Positions 1 to 10,495 are shown, counted from the stretch's first letter. The stretch: DNA of 64,000 nt from an uncultured Gammaproteobacteria bacterium (GCA_943788815.1 CALSRS010000001.1:1921501-1985500); one strand, 5' to 3'. Made by a program: numbers and translations. Notes: generated by a model not told the origin, from the sequence alone.

Positions 1-1971
1 AGATGCACGAGATGTATACAGTCTTAATGCCGCAACACGGTCTATAGCCTCTTCTGGCATTACTAATTCACCTTCAACACCAACATCACTTGGATCCTTG
101 ATTCTTCGCGTAATAAACATGGAAAGATCCCTGAAATAGATGCTGGGCGTCAATTCATGCCCACCTTCACCTACTACCTTCACCCCAGCCTCTAGTAAAG
201 TTTTTGTAGGGGCCAGAAATTCCAGTCCTTCAGGACCATAACGCTTTACCTGTACCAATGATTCTGCCACATCGCTGGGGCGTATCGGCACGTAAAAATT
301 GTAGTCTTTCATGATTTCGATAACGTCTGGAATTTTTCCAACTGCACCACCATGGGCAAAACCAATACGTAAATTACGGATATCATCCATGGTCATATTT
401 CCACGGATTCTAGCTTCTTCTATCCACTCTGCATGCAGGCGGAATTGGTGACTACCAAAGGCATGACTGCTAAACAGTCGCCAGCCGGAGGCGATGGCAG
501 GAACCAGGAGTTGCTTTATTCGGTAGGCCTCGTCATTCATACACCATTCGCGTTGCTTCAGCGCCATAGACCCCGGCAGATCCTGATCGAAACAGGCAAC
601 TCGCCTGGAATCACCACTACCACCATCGGTTATACCCATGGGCCAAAACCATGGGTTGGCTTCTATAGGTCCCCAGTGCGCACCAAGGTTTACAGGTAAT
701 TGTGGTTGCGTTGGATATAGTAGCGGGCTTCTTAGCATTTCATAACCGTATCCGAACCTCACTGGTAATCGTTTATCCTCGCGCATTATTCGGTAAAAGG
801 ATGTCATGGAACGGCCTTCTTCCAGGCTAGAGGCGATCATCGTAAGGCCACCTTCCGCATAATGATTCATGACGTCTTTCATCCATTGGTCATAAACATC
901 CTTTGGTACCCTGGGTGGAAATATCGTCCTTGACCAGGCTTCGGACTCCTGGAATACGCCACCAATCAAACCGCGATCTCCAGCACGGTCTGTTAAGGTC
1001 ATCATGTCATTAGCTGCCAAGACAAATCCCGGCCAAAGTTCATTGGTTTTATCAAACGCCATCTGATTCATGACGATGACCCGGTGGCTGCAATGCTGAC
1101 CATGGTGACCATCTACCTCTGCCCAGCCACATCCCTGTTCAAGATGCGCATGAAATGCATCTTCCTCAAGGGCAGCTTTATTATTGGAAAAGAGTTCATT
1201 AAATGGATTATCTTTAGACAGATCAATTTGGTGCTTGTCTTGCATCGCCTGAGGTACGCGCAATGGCTCTACAATACTCTTTTGGTCCGGTCCGATACGA
1301 ACTCGAATCATCATGCCCGGTTGAACAACTGCACTGGGACTATCACCACTACCGATGGTTGCTGGATTATTGGGGATGGCCCGGGTCAGGTCTTCCATGG
1401 TGAATACGTTGTTATAGATACCTGCTGTTAGTGCAGCGATATCTGGCAGATCTGGATGTTCTTCATAAGTAACAAGTAATACATGGATCCATTCACCGGG
1501 TTCAGGCGGATATTCATTAAGCATTTGCTTTAGATTTTCCAGCGTATCAGCCGGATTCTCTTCTACCAGGACAGCGGTATGGATACCGGGGGCCCACTGG
1601 TAGGAATCGCGAACGGCTTCAACACTGGGCATCTCATTCAAGGTACTTTCAGGATGTACGTGGGTTTCGATTAATCCAGGGATGATGGTTTTACCATTGA
1701 CATTCATTATCTGGGTATTGGGACCGGCCAGCGATCTGATGTAATTGTTATTTCCCAAGTCCAGGATCTTGCCATCGCGTATCGCCATAGCCTGGTAAAT
1801 ACTTCCAGGATCAGGTGATAACATCTCCTTGTTGTCCATGGATACGATATTGCCATTAACGACGATCGTATCGGCATAGTGCAAAACTTTATCCGGTATT
1901 TGCGCATAGGCAACAGGAAAAATTGCCAGAAATGGAATCAATCTTTTAAATAATGTAATAGTCGGTTTCAT
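1..1971 (-). CDS. Exported amidohydrolase (YtcJ-like, Amidohydro_3), 3' end beyond window
   Basis: The frame is open from ATG 1971 to the window edge (657 codons); by comparison with the paralogue immediately upstream about 60 C-terminal residues are missing. Residues 1-23 form a signal peptide ending AYA, so a periplasmic location is likely. HVH at 104-106 (in ETHVHPES) is the HxH metal motif of metal-dependent amidohydrolases, and later histidines recur in HAHLEQGC, FSSHAFGS and FAHGGAVGK. GGGGGGAA lies just upstream of the start. It follows the next amidohydrolase gene by about 90 bp on the same strand, so the two are probably cotranscribed. It resembles the broken copy at 48.4-52.1 kb more than its neighbour. 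The family hydrolyses C-N bonds; the substrate is unknown. Confidence 0.85.
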   Translation of the reverse strand, partial: MKPTITLFKRLIPFLAIFPVAYAQIPDKVLHYADTIVVNGNIVSMDNKEMLSPDPGSIYQAMAIRDGKILDLGNNNYIRSLAGPNTQIMNVNGKTIIPGLIETHVHPESTLNEMPSVEAVRDSYQWAPGIHTAVLVEENPADTLENLKQMLNEYPPEPGEWIHVLLVTYEEHPDLPDIAALTAGIYNNVFTMEDLTRAIPNNPATIGSGDSPSAVVQPGMMIRVRIGPDQKSIVEPLRVPQAMQDKHQIDLSKDNPFNELFSNNKAALEEDAFHAHLEQGCGWAEVDGHHGQHCSHRVIVMNQMAFDKTNELWPGFVLAANDMMTLTDRAGDRGLIGGVFQESEAWSRTIFPPRVPKDVYDQWMKDVMNHYAEGGLTMIASSLEEGRSMTSFYRIMREDKRLPVRFGYGYEMLRSPLLYPTQPQLPVNLGAHWGPIEANPWFWPMGITDGGSGDSRRVACFDQDLPGSMALKQREWCMNDEAYRIKQLLVPAIASGWRLFSSHAFGSHQFRLHAEWIEEARIRGNMTMDDIRNLRIGFAHGGAVGKIPDVIEIMKDYNFYVPIRPSDVAESLVQVKRYGPEGLEFLAPTKTLLEAGVKVVGEGGHELTPSIYFRDLSMFITRRIKDPSDVGVEGELVMPEEAIDRVAALRLYTSRAS

Positions 1972-2061
1972 ATTCCCCCCAGGAAAATTTTCCCAATTAA
2001 TTTACTTCAATGAGTCAACTTTATGATATTACTTTTTTTATCATTACTAATAATAGGACTG

Positions 2062-4218
2062 TTAGTTGTTGCGAATTTGCGGTGTCCAGACGGGATCCTG
2101 GTAAACCACTTTATCCCCCACCATTGTTAGTAGCACTTTATTGTCTAGTAAGTCTGCTTGAGGCATGGTGAAGTAATCTTTCTCGAGTACGACAAAATCC
2201 GCCCATTTGCCCGCTTCCAGGGTTCCTGCAAGGTCTTCTGCGAATAACCATTCAGCAGCACGGCTGGTATATAAACGTAGTGCTGTGGCACGGCTGACGG
2301 CCTCTTCAGGCATTACTATAATACCGCCATCTGCTGGGTCTTCTGAATCACGCACCCGCCGGTTGACGAATAGATTTAGGGCGTTGAAGTATAATGACGG
2401 TTCCATTCGTCCACCGTGCTCTCCTACCACATTGACGCCAGCTTCAAGCAAAGTCTTTGCCGGAGCTAAAAATTGCAGACCTTCGGGTCCATAGCGCTTT
2501 ACCTGCGCAACAGAGGCGGCGACGTCGTCCGGTGCAATAGGTACGTAAAAATTGAAATCTTTCATTATTTCTATGACATCAGGCACCTTGCCAATGGCGC
2601 CGCCGTGTGCAAAGCCAATTCGTAAAGCACGGATATCATCCATGGACATATTCGCTTCCTGTCTGGCGTCGTCTATCCATTGGGCGTGTAGGCGAAAGGC
2701 ATTGCTGCCAAACGAATGCATACTGAATAAACGCCATCCAGCCTTAACGGCAGGTTTGAGGATACGGTCGATGCGATAGGCTTCTCCGGCCATGCACATC
2801 TCACGTTGCTTCAACATGTCTGGCCCTGGCAGGTCATCTTCAAAACAGGCAACACGTCTTGAATCACCTGCGCCACCATCAGTAATCCCCATAGGCCAGA
2901 ACCATGGATTAACTTTTGGCGTGCTCACATGGGCACCGAGCAAATTTACCATTTGTGGTCCCGAGGGATACAGTAGAGGGCTTCTGAACATTTCGTATCC
3001 ATATCCAAAACGCACTGGTAGTCGACCATCGCGCCTGAGAATATTATAAAAGCCGCCCAGCGTTCTGCCTTGTTCGATACTGGACGCAATCATGGTGATA
3101 CCGGCACTGGCATAACTGTTCATTGCCGCTGTTAATAATTCGTTATACATTTTTTGTGGAATTCGAGGGGGAAACATGGTGAGCTCCCATGCATCTCTGA
3201 ATGTTTCTGTAATTATCCCCCTATCCCCGGAATCGTTGGCCAGGGATACGTAATTATTGGAAGCCAGAATAAAAGATGGCCAGGCATCATTGGTGGCATC
3301 AAAGGCAAGTTTGTTCATTACTGCTGCTCGGTGACTGCAATGATGGCCATGATGCGGACCATCATCTGCCCATACACAACCCTGGTGAGCATGCGTCTCT
3401 TCTGCCAGATCCATTGCAACATTCTTCTTAAAGACTGAATATTCAAATGGGTTTCCAGCAACCAGCGGACTGGATTTTACGCGATTATTATTTGCCTGAG
3501 GCACCTTGAGAACCTCACTGAGACTTTTTCCATCGGTTCCAATAGTGACCCTCACCACCACATCTTTCTGCCTGACGATACTCAGGCCGGTGCCACTGCC
3601 CAGGACCGCTGGATTGTCTGAAATTGCGTTGGTGATTTGATCCATGGTGATATATTCGTCATACAGGCCTTTGGTCAATGAGCCTATATCCGGATAGTCA
3701 GTATCTTCATTAGGAATAAGGTAGATATGAATCCATTCATCTGCTCCGGGTGGAAATTCATTAAGTATATTGTTGATATTTGCCAGTGTTGCAGCGCCGT
3801 CTTGTTCGATCAGCACCGCAAAATGTAAACCTGGTGCCCATGAATAAGCATCACGTTCATCGGCATACAGATCAACATTGTTCATAGTGCTTTCCGGATG
3901 GACATGGGTTTCGATAAAGCCAGGTATTATGGTTTTACCTTGCATATCCATAATCCGTGTCCCGGGCTTGGTAAACTGCATCATTTCATTTCTGCTGCCG
4001 GTTGCGAGGATCATTCCCTGGCGTATCGCCATAGCGTCAACTATGGTCCCGGGGTCGCTCGAGAGTATGTCCTGGTTGTCCATGGTTACGATCTTGCTGT
4101 TTACCACGATGGTGTCAGCTTTCAGAACTTCCTGACTGGTAACAGTCTGTGATAGCAGTAATGCCAGGACACAAATAAAAAAGTGGATTGAATTATATGA
4201 ATTTAATGTGGATTCCAT
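2062..4218 (-). CDS. Exported amidohydrolase, YtcJ-like
   Basis: A complete 718-residue member of the metal-dependent amidohydrolase superfamily. Residues 1-29 look like a signal peptide (hydrophobic FFICVLALLLSQTVTS). HVH at 105-107 is the HxH motif; HAHQGC, MHSFGSN and FAHGGAIGK carry further conserved histidines, and the C-terminal part returns to the small beta domain (AGKWADFVVLEKDYF). The start is supported by a GGGGGG run about 8 bases upstream. It is the first gene of a tandem pair with a diverged paralogue downstream. Its substrate cannot be read from sequence; annotations such as imidazolonepropionase-like or N-substituted formamide deformylase-like would be guesses. Confidence 0.88.
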   Translation of the reverse strand: MESTLNSYNSIHFFICVLALLLSQTVTSQEVLKADTIVVNSKIVTMDNQDILSSDPGTIVDAMAIRQGMILATGSRNEMMQFTKPGTRIMDMQGKTIIPGFIETHVHPESTMNNVDLYADERDAYSWAPGLHFAVLIEQDGAATLANINNILNEFPPGADEWIHIYLIPNEDTDYPDIGSLTKGLYDEYITMDQITNAISDNPAVLGSGTGLSIVRQKDVVVRVTIGTDGKSLSEVLKVPQANNNRVKSSPLVAGNPFEYSVFKKNVAMDLAEETHAHQGCVWADDGPHHGHHCSHRAAVMNKLAFDATNDAWPSFILASNNYVSLANDSGDRGIITETFRDAWELTMFPPRIPQKMYNELLTAAMNSYASAGITMIASSIEQGRTLGGFYNILRRDGRLPVRFGYGYEMFRSPLLYPSGPQMVNLLGAHVSTPKVNPWFWPMGITDGGAGDSRRVACFEDDLPGPDMLKQREMCMAGEAYRIDRILKPAVKAGWRLFSMHSFGSNAFRLHAQWIDDARQEANMSMDDIRALRIGFAHGGAIGKVPDVIEIMKDFNFYVPIAPDDVAASVAQVKRYGPEGLQFLAPAKTLLEAGVNVVGEHGGRMEPSLYFNALNLFVNRRVRDSEDPADGGIIVMPEEAVSRATALRLYTSRAAEWLFAEDLAGTLEAGKWADFVVLEKDYFTMPQADLLDNKVLLTMVGDKVVYQDPVWTPQIRNN

Positions 4219-4494
4219 TTATGTTCCCCCCGGAAAAATCTCTATTTTTATTAAGCTAATGTCGCAGTAAGATATGCCTTTGGTCAAGGCTATCATCGAG
4301 TAATTGCCAATACAAATATGCATAATATTTGCTATTTTATTGATGTTAATAGCTTTTATAGGTAATTTCCTGATTTTTTTTAAACACTCCTGCTGGTGAA
4401 TATAAGGTAAACAACTTGCAGTAATTACTTGAAAAACCCGATAATCAGGTTAATCTAAATTCAGTTAAATCAAAGCTCTATCACAAGGTTGCTT

Positions 4495-4848
4495 ATGAAA
4501 AATAATATTAGAACATTACTATTTCTCGCTATTTCCGGATTAGCATATTCTGTATTTGCTACCGATGGAGATGTGGTTTATTCCGCACCATATATTTGGG
4601 TAAATCCCGATACAGGACAAATTGAAACAGTCAATCCAGGCCCAAGGCTAAAAGCACATGAAGCTGTAGTTGAAAACGAAGCTACAGAATCGACTGACAT
4701 GGGGGTCATTCAAAACACACAGGTGGTTGCCGGTGAATCAGAAACAGAAGCTGTTGCCCATACGTCTATACTGCATCCTCTTATTGTGTTGATTGGAATG
4801 GGATTAACTGTAGGCGTTATTGTAATGATGGGACGTAAGACCGCGTAA
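4495..4848 (+). CDS. Small exported protein with C-terminal membrane anchor
   Basis: A 117-residue protein that I do not recognise. Residues 1-21 are a signal peptide (LLFLAISGLAYSVFA), followed by an acidic, low-complexity stretch (about 23-90) and one C-terminal membrane segment (ILHPLIVLIGMGLTVGVIVMM) ending in RKTA. I chose ATG 4495 rather than the in-frame TTG 6 bases earlier because AAGG sits 8 bases upstream of the ATG. It probably exposes a short loop to the periplasm. It is divergent from the amidohydrolase pair and convergent with trpE, so it is a single-gene unit. Function unknown. Confidence 0.6.
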   Translation: MKNNIRTLLFLAISGLAYSVFATDGDVVYSAPYIWVNPDTGQIETVNPGPRLKAHEAVVENEATESTDMGVIQNTQVVAGESETEAVAHTSILHPLIVLIGMGLTVGVIVMMGRKTA

Positions 4849-4965
4849 CAATCCCTCGATCTGGCAGATCACCCACGCTTGATACCCAAAGGCCAATCCA
4901 GGTTGCCGGGATCGCCTTAGACAATAGACACAACTTATTGGTCAGCAACTAGCACTTAATAGCAA

Positions 4966-6447
4966 TTAGTTAATGCCTTTTAAGGCCATAGACACGGCAC
5001 GAAAAATTGCCCTGCCTTTGTTTAGTGATTCCTGCCATTCATTTTCTGGTACCGAATCATGAACAATACCGCCACCGGCCTGTATATATAATGTATCGTT
5101 CTTAATAACAGCAGTCCTGATGGCAATCGCTGTGTCCATATTATTGTCCCAGGAAAGATAACCCACGGCACCACCATATACCCCCCGCTTAATGGGTTCG
5201 AGCTCAGCAATGATCTCCATGGCCCGTATCTTGGGTGCACCTGACAAGGTGCCTGCAGGAAAAGTAGCTTTTAGCACATCCAGTGCGTTGCTTTCATTGT
5301 TTAGTTTTCCAGTCACATTAGAAACGATATGCATCACATGGGAGTAACGTTCGATAACCATCTTTTCCGTAACTTTGACGGATCCAATCTCTGCAATTCT
5401 GCCAACGTCATTCCTGCCAAGGTCGATAAGCATCAGGTGCTCTGCAAGTTCCTTGGGATCGGCCAGTAAGTCTTTTTCCATTTCAAGATCTTCGGACTGA
5501 TCTTTGCCACGAGGACGAGTCCCAGCGATGGGCCTTACGGTAACTTCCTTGTCATCCAGCCTGACGAGTACTTCAGGCGATGCACCAACAACGTGAAAGT
5601 CACCCAGATTAAGATAGTACATATAGGGGGAGGGGTTGCTGCTTCGTAATGCCTGGTAAAGATTAAAAGGATCTGCGGTATATGGAATGGACATGCGCTG
5701 TGACAAGACCACCTGCATGGCATCGCCCTCGATTATATATTCCTTGATCCGTTTAACAGCCTTGAAATAATCTTTTTTATCAAAATGAAAATCGAAATCT
5801 GATTCATCAACGTCCATGGATGGTAAGACATCTTTTTCCGGGAGTGGTGAAAAAAGTTTGCTGGCGATTAACTCCAGTTTATCTATTGCATTATTGTAAG
5901 CATTTTCAGTTTCCGGATTAGCGTGAACGATAATATGGATTTTTTGAGAGACATTATCAAAAACGACAATTTCTTCTGTGACCATTAACAGGATGATAGG
6001 CGTTTCTAAGGGGTCGGTTTTACTATCATTTTTTAATTTTGGTTCAATGAATTCAATACAGTCATAGGCAAAATATCCAACCAGTCCACCACTGAATCTG
6101 GGCAAGCTATCAATCTTTGGGGAACGATATTGCTGTTTGAATTTTTGAAGTTCTAAAAAAGGATCGTCCGTACTTATTTCGGATACCGTCTCACCATTCT
6201 TTTGTATCGATATAATATTACCGGTTAACGAAACTATTGTTTTGGAAGGCAAGCCAATGATTGAATATCGTCCCCATCTTTCTCCACCCACCACGGATTC
6301 TAGTAGACAGGAGTAGGGACCGTCGGCCAGTTTCAGATAGGCACTTAAGGGTGTTTCAAGGTCTGCCAGAACTTCCTTAACCACCGGTATGTGGTTATAG
6401 CCTTCACAGGCGTAGGATTGAAATTGTTCCTCGGAGACGATTGCCAT
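4966..6447 (-). CDS. trpE: Anthranilate synthase component I
   Basis: The 493-residue protein has the usual TrpE length. It converts chorismate to anthranilate with ammonia from a glutamine amidotransferase subunit (TrpG, not in this window), the first step of tryptophan synthesis. The N-terminal part has the tryptophan-feedback element LLES (SCLLESVVGGERWGRYS, about residue 48). The chorismate-binding domain has PIAGTRPRG, LMLIDLGRNDVGR, TFPAGTLSGAPKIRA and the C-terminal IQAGGGIVHDS. It begins 26 bases after rpe, so rpe-trpE form an operon as in many gammaproteobacteria; the gph gene often found between them is absent. No attenuator leader peptide is visible between the two genes. Confidence 0.96.
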   Translation of the reverse strand: MAIVSEEQFQSYACEGYNHIPVVKEVLADLETPLSAYLKLADGPYSCLLESVVGGERWGRYSIIGLPSKTIVSLTGNIISIQKNGETVSEISTDDPFLELQKFKQQYRSPKIDSLPRFSGGLVGYFAYDCIEFIEPKLKNDSKTDPLETPIILLMVTEEIVVFDNVSQKIHIIVHANPETENAYNNAIDKLELIASKLFSPLPEKDVLPSMDVDESDFDFHFDKKDYFKAVKRIKEYIIEGDAMQVVLSQRMSIPYTADPFNLYQALRSSNPSPYMYYLNLGDFHVVGASPEVLVRLDDKEVTVRPIAGTRPRGKDQSEDLEMEKDLLADPKELAEHLMLIDLGRNDVGRIAEIGSVKVTEKMVIERYSHVMHIVSNVTGKLNNESNALDVLKATFPAGTLSGAPKIRAMEIIAELEPIKRGVYGGAVGYLSWDNNMDTAIAIRTAVIKNDTLYIQAGGGIVHDSVPENEWQESLNKGRAIFRAVSMALKGIN

Positions 6448-6473
6448 GATTTAGACCTGATGTGGCGGAAAGA

Positions 6474-7142
6474 TTATATCTCGGCGAGTTGATCGCGCAT
6501 GGCCTGAATTGTTGACTTATAGTCATCGCTTCCAAATATGGCAGATCCTGCAACAAAGGTATCGGCCCCGGCTTCGGCGATTTCACGGATGTTGTCTATT
6601 TTTACACCACCGTCTATTTCAAGCCGGATATCTCTGCCAGAACTATTGATGATCTCTCGAGCGTCTGCCAGTTTGCTTAATGATGACGGAATAAAACTCT
6701 GACCACCAAAACCTGGATTAACAGACATTAGTAGCACCATGTCTACCTTATCAATGACATGATTGAGGTAGTCCAGTGGTGTTGCTGGATTAAATACCAA
6801 ACCGCATTTACAACCGCTATCAAGAATCAGTTGTAGTGAACGGTCTACGTGTTCAGAAGCTTCAGGGTGGAATGTGATGTAATCTGCCCCTGCCTCAGCA
6901 AACTCAGGGATGATCCTGTCTACAGGTTTGACCATCAGGTGAACATCTATGAGCGCCTTGATACCATAATTTCTAAGCGACTTTACGACCACAGGTCCAA
7001 ATGTCAGATTTGGCACATAATGGTTGTCCATCACGTCAAAATGAATAAGATCTGCCCCGGCATCAATAACAGCCTGAACCTCTTCTCCCAGCCGGGAAAG
7101 GTCAGCAGACAAAATAGAGGGTGCAATTGCTAGTTTATTCAT
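6474..7142 (-). CDS. rpe: Ribulose-phosphate 3-epimerase
   Basis: A 222-residue TIM-barrel enzyme interconverting ribulose 5-phosphate and xylulose 5-phosphate in the pentose phosphate pathway. Family marks are [12 protein letters not shown] at the N-terminus, [17 protein letters not shown] (metal-binding His and catalytic Asp), [16 protein letters not shown] and EIDGGVK. The frame is open further upstream, but ATG 7142 is chosen because alignment with the family begins there (MNKLAIAPS). It is the first gene of the rpe-trpE unit and is divergent from the DUF3530 gene. Confidence 0.96.
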   Translation of the reverse strand: MNKLAIAPSILSADLSRLGEEVQAVIDAGADLIHFDVMDNHYVPNLTFGPVVVKSLRNYGIKALIDVHLMVKPVDRIIPEFAEAGADYITFHPEASEHVDRSLQLILDSGCKCGLVFNPATPLDYLNHVIDKVDMVLLMSVNPGFGGQSFIPSSLSKLADAREIINSSGRDIRLEIDGGVKIDNIREIAEAGADTFVAGSAIFGSDDYKSTIQAMRDQLAEI

Positions 7143-7303
7143 AACCCTGAAATTAATCCTGGAGTATCGGGAATGTGCGCACTTTACCCGATCAAGGTTA
7201 CCATAGCCAATTTCAAAATGAATAATTTCACTCCCCGGTGGAAAGGTCTGAGGTATTACCGGATAATACAAATTACATTCCAATATACCGGTATTGAAGC
7301 GCC

Positions 7304-8098
7304 ATGAAGCCAGTGTTATTCGTCATTGTGGTATTAGCAACATTTATCCCCGATGCCTGGGCGAATACATCCGCCGAGTATGAAAAAACCCTGATGTTAA
7401 GACTGGTTGAAGACCGTGCTCCTGGAGGCGCTGTATGGTTGGGCTCTGGCAGAAATACTTTTTTGTCACTGTATCAGCAAGCATCTGAGCCTGATGGAAA
7501 CAATGTCGCCATTATATTGCACAATATAGGAATGCATGCAGACTGGCCGGATTTAATATCCCCTCTAAGAAAATTATTACCACAGCAAGGTTGGGCAACT
7601 TTATCTTTACAATTACCAGTCCTGTCACCTGATATCGGTATAGCAGAATATGGAAGTACATTTATATTGGCAAACCGTAGATTGCGTACATCCATTAGAT
7701 ATTTAATGGATAAGGGGTACGAGAATATTGTATTTATAGGATTAGGGTTTGGTGCAACTACCGCAGTCCAGTACCTCACAACTTCGGAATCCGCAATCAA
7801 GGCGCTGGTAGGAATAGGCATGCAGAATCATGAGTTTTTAAAACCAAAATACAATCTCGTTGAAAACCTTTCAGATATCGAGCAACCTGTACTTGATATT
7901 TATGCACATCAGGATATCTCAGGGGTATTAAATTCGATAGACGATCGAAGGTTAGCTGGAAGTAACAAGAAAAATAAGTTGTATGATCAGGTCGTTATAA
8001 AAAATACAGGACAATATTTTTCAGGACATGAATCAGACCTGGCTAATGAAATTATTAAATGGCTAAATATAACTTTTCCAATAAATGAGCAGGATTAG
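7304..8098 (+). CDS. DUF3530 family exported protein (alpha/beta-hydrolase-like)
   Basis: A 264-residue protein with a signal peptide (cleavage near AWA-N, residue 20). The body reads like an alpha/beta hydrolase fold: [13 protein letters not shown], then [10 protein letters not shown], then [15 protein letters not shown] at the nucleophile-elbow position, where the expected serine of GxSxG is replaced (GLGFGA), and a C-terminal HESD. That pattern fits the DUF3530 family, whose function is not established. It starts a three-gene run with the DUF4870 and Mpo1-like genes (6 and 10 bases apart), so these are likely cotranscribed. Confidence 0.75.
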   Translation: MKPVLFVIVVLATFIPDAWANTSAEYEKTLMLRLVEDRAPGGAVWLGSGRNTFLSLYQQASEPDGNNVAIILHNIGMHADWPDLISPLRKLLPQQGWATLSLQLPVLSPDIGIAEYGSTFILANRRLRTSIRYLMDKGYENIVFIGLGFGATTAVQYLTTSESAIKALVGIGMQNHEFLKPKYNLVENLSDIEQPVLDIYAHQDISGVLNSIDDRRLAGSNKKNKLYDQVVIKNTGQYFSGHESDLANEIIKWLNITFPINEQD

Positions 8099-8104
8099 TA
8101 CAAA

Positions 8105-8500
8105 ATGACGGAACCTGACATGTTAAATGATGCCGAACTGGATAGTACTATAGTAGTAAAACCTGATAAGGACGCTCGCAACTGGGCAATGATTTGTCAC
8201 CTGTCAGGGTTAAGCGGTTTTGTCATTCCTTTTGGTAATGTGCTCGGGCCATTAGTCGTGTGGGCAATAAAAAAAGATGATCATTCTTTTATCGATGACC
8301 AGGGCAAGGAAGCATTAAATTTTCAGCTAACTATGACATTGTGTTTGATCGTATCTGCGATAATGATCATTGTCCTCGTAGGGATCTTGCTGGTTTCCAT
8401 CTTATGTATCTATATTCTGTTTATGATTATTATTGCCTCTATTAAGGCCAATGATGGGATCTATTATCGATATCCATTAACAATAAGGTTTTTCAAGTAA
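8105..8500 (+). CDS. DUF4870 domain membrane protein
   Basis: A 131-residue protein with a soluble N-terminus (about 30 residues) followed by the DUF4870 signature: NWAMICHLSGLSGFVIP, then VLGPLVVWAIKKDDHSFIDDQGKEALNFQ, and two closely packed membrane helices near the C-terminus. Members are small inner-membrane proteins of unknown role. It starts 6 bases after the DUF3530 gene and is followed within 10 bases by the Mpo1-like gene. Confidence 0.85.
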   Translation: MTEPDMLNDAELDSTIVVKPDKDARNWAMICHLSGLSGFVIPFGNVLGPLVVWAIKKDDHSFIDDQGKEALNFQLTMTLCLIVSAIMIIVLVGILLVSILCIYILFMIIIASIKANDGIYYRYPLTIRFFK

Positions 8501-8510
8501 ATATAGATAA

Positions 8511-8978
8511 ATGACAGGTATTCAACAGTTACTGGAAGAATACGGCGAAAGTCATCAACATCCAACAAACAAGTTAATTCACTGGATCTGTGTCCCTTTG
8601 ATCGTCTGGAGTTTGTTGGCAATGATCTGGTCATTTACGACCCCCGACTTTTTTACCTCCTTACCATTTGAACTTAATTGGACCCTGGTCCTGATTATGC
8701 TATCCATGATTTATTATTTTCTGGTTTCTATCTCACTTGCTGTCGGTATCTTGCTGGTGTTTATTTTGATGGTCACTATAATCTGGTGGACTAACCTCAT
8801 GGGCATACCCGCCTGGCAAGTTGCTATACCTGTATTTGTTCTGGCATGGATAGGGCAATTCATTGGCCACAATATAGAAGGCAAACGCCCTTCATTCTTC
8901 AAGGACATACAGTTTTTATTGATAGGGCCATTATGGTTATTGTCTTTTATCTATCAAAAGCTGGGGATACGTTATTAG
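8511..8978 (+). CDS. Mpo1-like (DUF962) membrane protein
   Basis: A 155-residue polytopic membrane protein of the DUF962/Mpo1 family. The N-terminal signature ESHQHPTNKLIHWICVP places three histidines before the first helix; the C-terminal half has WIGQFIGHNIEGKRPSF, with another His after a helix. The yeast member Mpo1 is an Fe(II)-dependent dioxygenase acting on 2-hydroxy fatty acids and these histidines are the proposed iron ligands. Whether the bacterial protein does this is not known. Last gene of the run; the hairpin repeat at 9034 follows. Confidence 0.85.
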   Translation: MTGIQQLLEEYGESHQHPTNKLIHWICVPLIVWSLLAMIWSFTTPDFFTSLPFELNWTLVLIMLSMIYYFLVSISLAVGILLVFILMVTIIWWTNLMGIPAWQVAIPVFVLAWIGQFIGHNIEGKRPSFFKDIQFLLIGPLWLLSFIYQKLGIRY

Positions 8979-9033
8979 TTCGGGAGCGGGTAGACAAAAA
9001 AAATTAAAAAGTGAGACATCGTGTATCTATTTC

Positions 9034-9065
9034 CTCGTCATTCCCGCTTCCGCGGGAATGACGAG
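9034..9065. repeat. REP-like hairpin, perfect 14-bp arms
   Basis: CTCGTCATTCCCGC (9034-9047) and its exact reverse complement (9052-9065) flank a TTCC loop. It lies between the convergent Mpo1-like and queG genes. The same CGTCATTCCCGCG core recurs at 22511, 27177, 27397, 32230, 36596, 38490 and elsewhere, so this is one unit of a dispersed repeat family. It could also act as a bidirectional terminator, though there is no clear T-run. Confidence 0.8.
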
Positions 9066-9159
9066 AGATCTTGTAAAATACCAAATCTCCGGGATGTGAA
9101 GACTACGATCTCATGACATTGAACTCAATATTTACGTGCCAACACTTTACTTATCAGCA

Positions 9160-10224
9160 TTAATTTCCCATATGTTGTTCTAGCGCCCACTGTACATGTT
9201 CTTTGACCATTTCTGAGGGGTGGTCTAGTCTGGATTTGAGTGCTCTAATTGTCTGAGGTGTAGAAGGGGCATTACCCAGGGCAACAGCAATATTTCTTAA
9301 CCAGCATTCATGACCAATACGCCGTATCGCACTACCTTGTGTACGCTCCAAAAATAATTGTTCAGACCAGTTGAATAACTCCACCAGCTGAGGTGCATCA
9401 AGGCCATGTCTCACACGGAAATCTTTTTCTTCAGTATTTTTTGCAAAGCGGTTCCATGGGCAAACAATCTGACAGTCATCACAACCATAGATTCTATTTC
9501 CTATCATGGATCTAAATTCAATCGGGATGCTTGAGCGTAATTCAATTGTAAGATAAGAAATACATCGTTTGGCATCAACCTGGTATGGGGCAATGATTGC
9601 CTGAGTTGGACAGATATCAATGCAGGCGTTACAGGTGCCACAATGTTCTGTTTCAAAATTCTCGTTAACTGGCAAAGGGAGATCAGTATAGAGTTCTCCG
9701 AGGAAGAACCATGAGCCTGCCTTGGGATTAATTAAATTACTATGTTTGCCTATCCATCCGATTCCTGCATTCCTCGCAATTGCTTTTTCCAGTACAGGAG
9801 CACTGTCGACGAAAGCCCGGTATCCAAATTCACCGGCAACGGATTCTATTTTGGTGGCAAGTTTCTGGAGTTTTGAGCGTATAAGCTTATGGTAGTCCCT
9901 GCCCATGGCATATCGAGATATATATCCAGCATCCGGGTTAGCTAATACAGTTGATGGGGGAACACTGTCAGGTGGGTCGTAATCCATGCGCACTGAAATG
10001 ATCCGACATGTGCCAGGAACGAGGTCAGAAGGTCTGCTACGTTTTGTTCCATGTCGTTTCATGTAATGCATGTCGCCATGCATATCCTTGTCCAACCAAT
10101 TTAGAAGATGCGTTTCATCTTCTGACAAATCTGTGCCAGTGATCCCTGTTTGTTGGAAGCCTAGATCAAATGCCCAGTTACGAATTTTCTCGGCAAGGTC
10201 AGAATAATTATATTGATTTTGCAT
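9160..10224 (-). CDS. queG: Epoxyqueuosine reductase
   Basis: A 354-residue protein of normal QueG length, catalysing the last step of queuosine synthesis in tRNA (epoxyqueuosine to queuosine) with cobalamin and two 4Fe-4S clusters. Visible are KRHGTKRSRPSDLVPG near the N-terminus, DSAPVLEKAIARNAGIGWIGK in the middle, the two cluster motifs CGTCNACIDICPTQAI and CDDCQIVCPWNRF, and a C-terminal HEAT-like region (GSAIRRIGHECWLRNIAVALGNA). It is a single gene, divergent from perM. In several bacteria queG abuts tsaE or nnr genes; those are not here. Confidence 0.95.
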   Translation of the reverse strand: MQNQYNYSDLAEKIRNWAFDLGFQQTGITGTDLSEDETHLLNWLDKDMHGDMHYMKRHGTKRSRPSDLVPGTCRIISVRMDYDPPDSVPPSTVLANPDAGYISRYAMGRDYHKLIRSKLQKLATKIESVAGEFGYRAFVDSAPVLEKAIARNAGIGWIGKHSNLINPKAGSWFFLGELYTDLPLPVNENFETEHCGTCNACIDICPTQAIIAPYQVDAKRCISYLTIELRSSIPIEFRSMIGNRIYGCDDCQIVCPWNRFAKNTEEKDFRVRHGLDAPQLVELFNWSEQLFLERTQGSAIRRIGHECWLRNIAVALGNAPSTPQTIRALKSRLDHPSEMVKEHVQWALEQHMGN

Positions 10225-10495
10225 TTATAGGCACAAGATTAGCAGGACAAGAAATTTCAATAAAGATACCATCATTAGGTAATAAATTATTAGTAGATGC
10301 CAGGATCGGGTTTGCCTGTAAAAAAATTAGATAGACCTGCAACATTAAGTGGATTTGACCATAGTTACGATAGTGCACTGTAAATCTAATAATTACTGTC
10401 TATATTACATTTGTTAGGGCTTTTTAACGCCTAACTTCTCGCCTCACTACAAATTTAGCGATATCATAGAGATTAGATCGAAACAGGTTAATTCA

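Noticed and set aside
9034-9065. Hairpin as a dedicated rho-independent terminator
   Set aside because: The stem is strong but has no T-run on either side and the sequence recurs in other contexts, so it is listed as a repeat with only possible terminator activity.
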